Below are positions 62,564 through 64,000 of a stretch of DNA of 64,000 bases, one piece after another. The stretch comes from an uncultured Prevotella sp. (GTDB taxonomy: Bacteria; Bacteroidota; Bacteroidia; Bacteroidales; Bacteroidaceae). The stretch is from contig CABUHE010000005.1 in assembly GCA_902491375.1 (NCBI GenBank), positions 25,826-89,825 of the forward strand. Reading direction: 5' to 3'. The number at the start of each line of letters is the position of its first letter. Position 1 is the stretch's first letter. The position numbers and the translations under genes are program-made. A model generated the notes under the pieces. It saw only the letters and a program-made list of their open reading frames with translations, had not been told where the DNA came from and made no database searches.

Positions 62564-63763
62564 TTGATTGTTAGCTCTAATTTTATTATTTTTGCAAGGG
62601 AACAGACATCTAAATGATGCTGTGCGTTCGGCGATGTGATGTTGTGATTTGCTTTAAAATTCCTATCTTTGCAAGATAACAAACATCTTTCAGTAGCGTT
62701 TGCGCTGCCTGAATTAGTTGTGATTTGCTTTAAAATTCCTATCTTTGCAAGATAACAAACATCAAGAGGGTGTTGATTATGTGGTACAATCGTGTTGTGA
62801 TTTGCTTTAAAATTCCTATCTTTGCAAGATAACAAACATCCAAGCTGCAAATTAATCACAAGGATGGTAAGTTGTGATTTGCTTTAAAATTCCTATCTTT
62901 GCAAGATAACAAACATCTGTTTAACGTGTTATAAGCTCAATTATTATGTTGTGATTTGCTTTAAAATTCTTATCTTTGCAAGATAACAAACATCTGATTT
63001 GCAGGCGATATATGACGCCGCCAAGTTGTGATTTGCTTTAAAATTCTTATCTTTGCAAGATAACAAACATCGACGCTTCAAGTTTACCCACAATCGTATC
63101 TGTTGTGATTTGCTTTAAAATTCTTATCTTTGCAAGATAACAAACATCAATTCTTAGTAAGAGGAGCAACCCAGTTCAGTTGTGATTTGCTTTAAAATTC
63201 TTATCTTTGCAAGATAACAAACATCAGATGAATAATGATTATAATTATCAGATGTGTTGTGATTTGCTTTAAAATTCTTATCTTTGCAAGATAACAAACA
63301 TCGAACATCATATGCTAAACCATTCAACATACGTTGTGATTTGCTTTAAAATTCTTATCTTTGCAAGATAACAAACATCTGACGGATAGTCAACAAAAAA
63401 CATTTAGACGTTGTGATTTGCTTTAAAATTCTTATCTTTGCAAGATAACAAACATCAATGACCTTCCTCGGAAAAATTCACTGGTTGTTGTGATTTGCTT
63501 TAAAATTCTTATCTTTGCAAGATAACAAACATCCGAATGAAGTCAAACGCTGATTTGTCATCTGTTGTGATTTGCTTTAAAATTCTTATCTTTGCAAGAT
63601 AACAAACATCATATCCATTAGGAGAAGTAAGAGAATTAAAGTTGTGATTTGCTTTAAAATTCTTATCTTTGCAAGATAACAAACATCCAGCAGGCTGATT
63701 GGTCTGCTGAGCAAGCGTTGTGATTTGCTTTAAAATTCTTATCTTTGCAAGATAACAAACATC
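62564..63763 (+). CRISPR. CRISPR array, type II-C-like 47-bp repeats, 15 spacers
   Basis: Fifteen intact 47-bp repeats start at 62641, 62717, 62794, 62871, 62948, 63025, 63102, 63179, 63256, 63333, 63410, 63487, 63564, 63641 and 63717. They begin GTTGTGATTTGCTTT and end GATAACAAACATC, like the repeats of Bacteroides type II-C systems. A degenerate copy is at 62564-62610. Spacers are 29-30 nt. The first four intact repeats have C at repeat position 23 and the last eleven have T. Each repeat contains GTTG at 1-4 and TATCTTTG at 24-31, separated by 19 bp. No cas9, cas1, cas2 or tracrRNA-like anti-repeat is in the window. Type is inferred from the repeat. Confidence 0.98.
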
Positions 63764-63838
63764 ACGATATGTGTAATATCTTGATACAGAGATAGATACA
63801 AAGAAAATTAGAAAATAAAAAATGATGTTTGTATAAAA

Positions 63839-64000
63839 GAGGCTGTCTCAAATAAACTTTGAGATGGCCTTTTTTGTGTCTACAAAAAAAATGGGCAAGT
63901 TCTAACTTCGCTCAGCCAGAACTTGCCCGTTTCCCTAATTTTTTGTATCTTAGGGAACTAAGTCAAGATATCCCAAAGATAATGTTTAAAAGTTACACAT
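63839..64000 (+). mobile_element. left end of an insertion sequence (IS1182-like)
   Basis: GAGGCTGTCTCAAA at 63839-63852 is the kind of terminal sequence seen in many Bacteroidetes insertion sequences, and CTCAAA-TAAA-CTTTGAG forms a small stem. A strong hairpin follows: GGGCAAGTTCT at 63893-63903 with AGAACTTGCCC at 63918-63928, which could shield the transposase from outside transcription. The element runs off the window. The family is my best guess. Confidence 0.65.
63982..64000 (+). CDS. start of transposase gene (partial)
   Basis: An ATG at 63982 opens MFKSYT before the window ends. Its position inside the insertion-sequence end suggests that it is the transposase; only six codons are visible, so no domain can be checked. 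Confidence 0.45.

Overview
The window looks like a chromosome segment of a Bacteroidales bacterium, most likely a Prevotella/Segatella-type species. The signs are promoters of the Bacteroidetes form (TTTG, about 19 bp, TAnnTTTG) in front of many genes, a PorZ-like type IX secretion protein and a cargo-like C-terminal tail, an HU-like protein followed by a 'smalltalk' mini-protein, Bacteroidetes-type lipoproteins, and a 47-bp type II-C-style CRISPR repeat. Species cannot be fixed from the sequence alone.

Positions 1-24 kb are mostly housekeeping: a four-helix-bundle protein, a polyprenyl diphosphate synthase, DNA polymerase I, a PL1-like pectate lyase, YchF, two tandem lgt genes, a Fic protein, a GNAT acetyltransferase, a membrane/cytidylate-kinase fusion, MutS, and HU plus smalltalk. 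Positions 24-49 kb hold a Sel1-repeat protein, a BACON-like lipoprotein, the leuS-yitT-rdgB-porZ run, envelope and polysaccharide genes (acyltransferase fusion, four glycosyltransferases, an EamA transporter, an outer-membrane barrel), a GLUG-repeat secreted protein, a DUF362 protein, a lipocalin-like lipoprotein and nadA. Several families of short AT-rich repeats lie between genes; one copy pair lies inside leuS and others form the last codons or stop codons of neighbouring genes.

Between nadA and the next gene (49.2-49.9 kb) is a dense cluster of DnaA-box-like 9-mers next to an AT-rich stretch, a good candidate for a replication origin or other DnaA-binding locus.

Positions 49.9-64 kb form a defence island of lower GC content. 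A tight operon encodes a PLD-nuclease/SNF2-helicase fusion, a RhuM protein, a large Eco57I-like DNA methylase and a DUF2971 protein, and ends in a broken DUF1016 nuclease gene. On the other strand is an ATPase plus TOPRIM-like pair resembling PARIS or split OLD systems. A SprT-like protease gene and a CRISPR array with 15 intact repeats, one degenerate repeat and 15 spacers follow. No cas gene is visible, and an insertion sequence begins about 75 bp after the last repeat. Every CRISPR repeat carries a match to the Bacteroidetes promoter, which suggests that each spacer may be transcribed from its own repeat.
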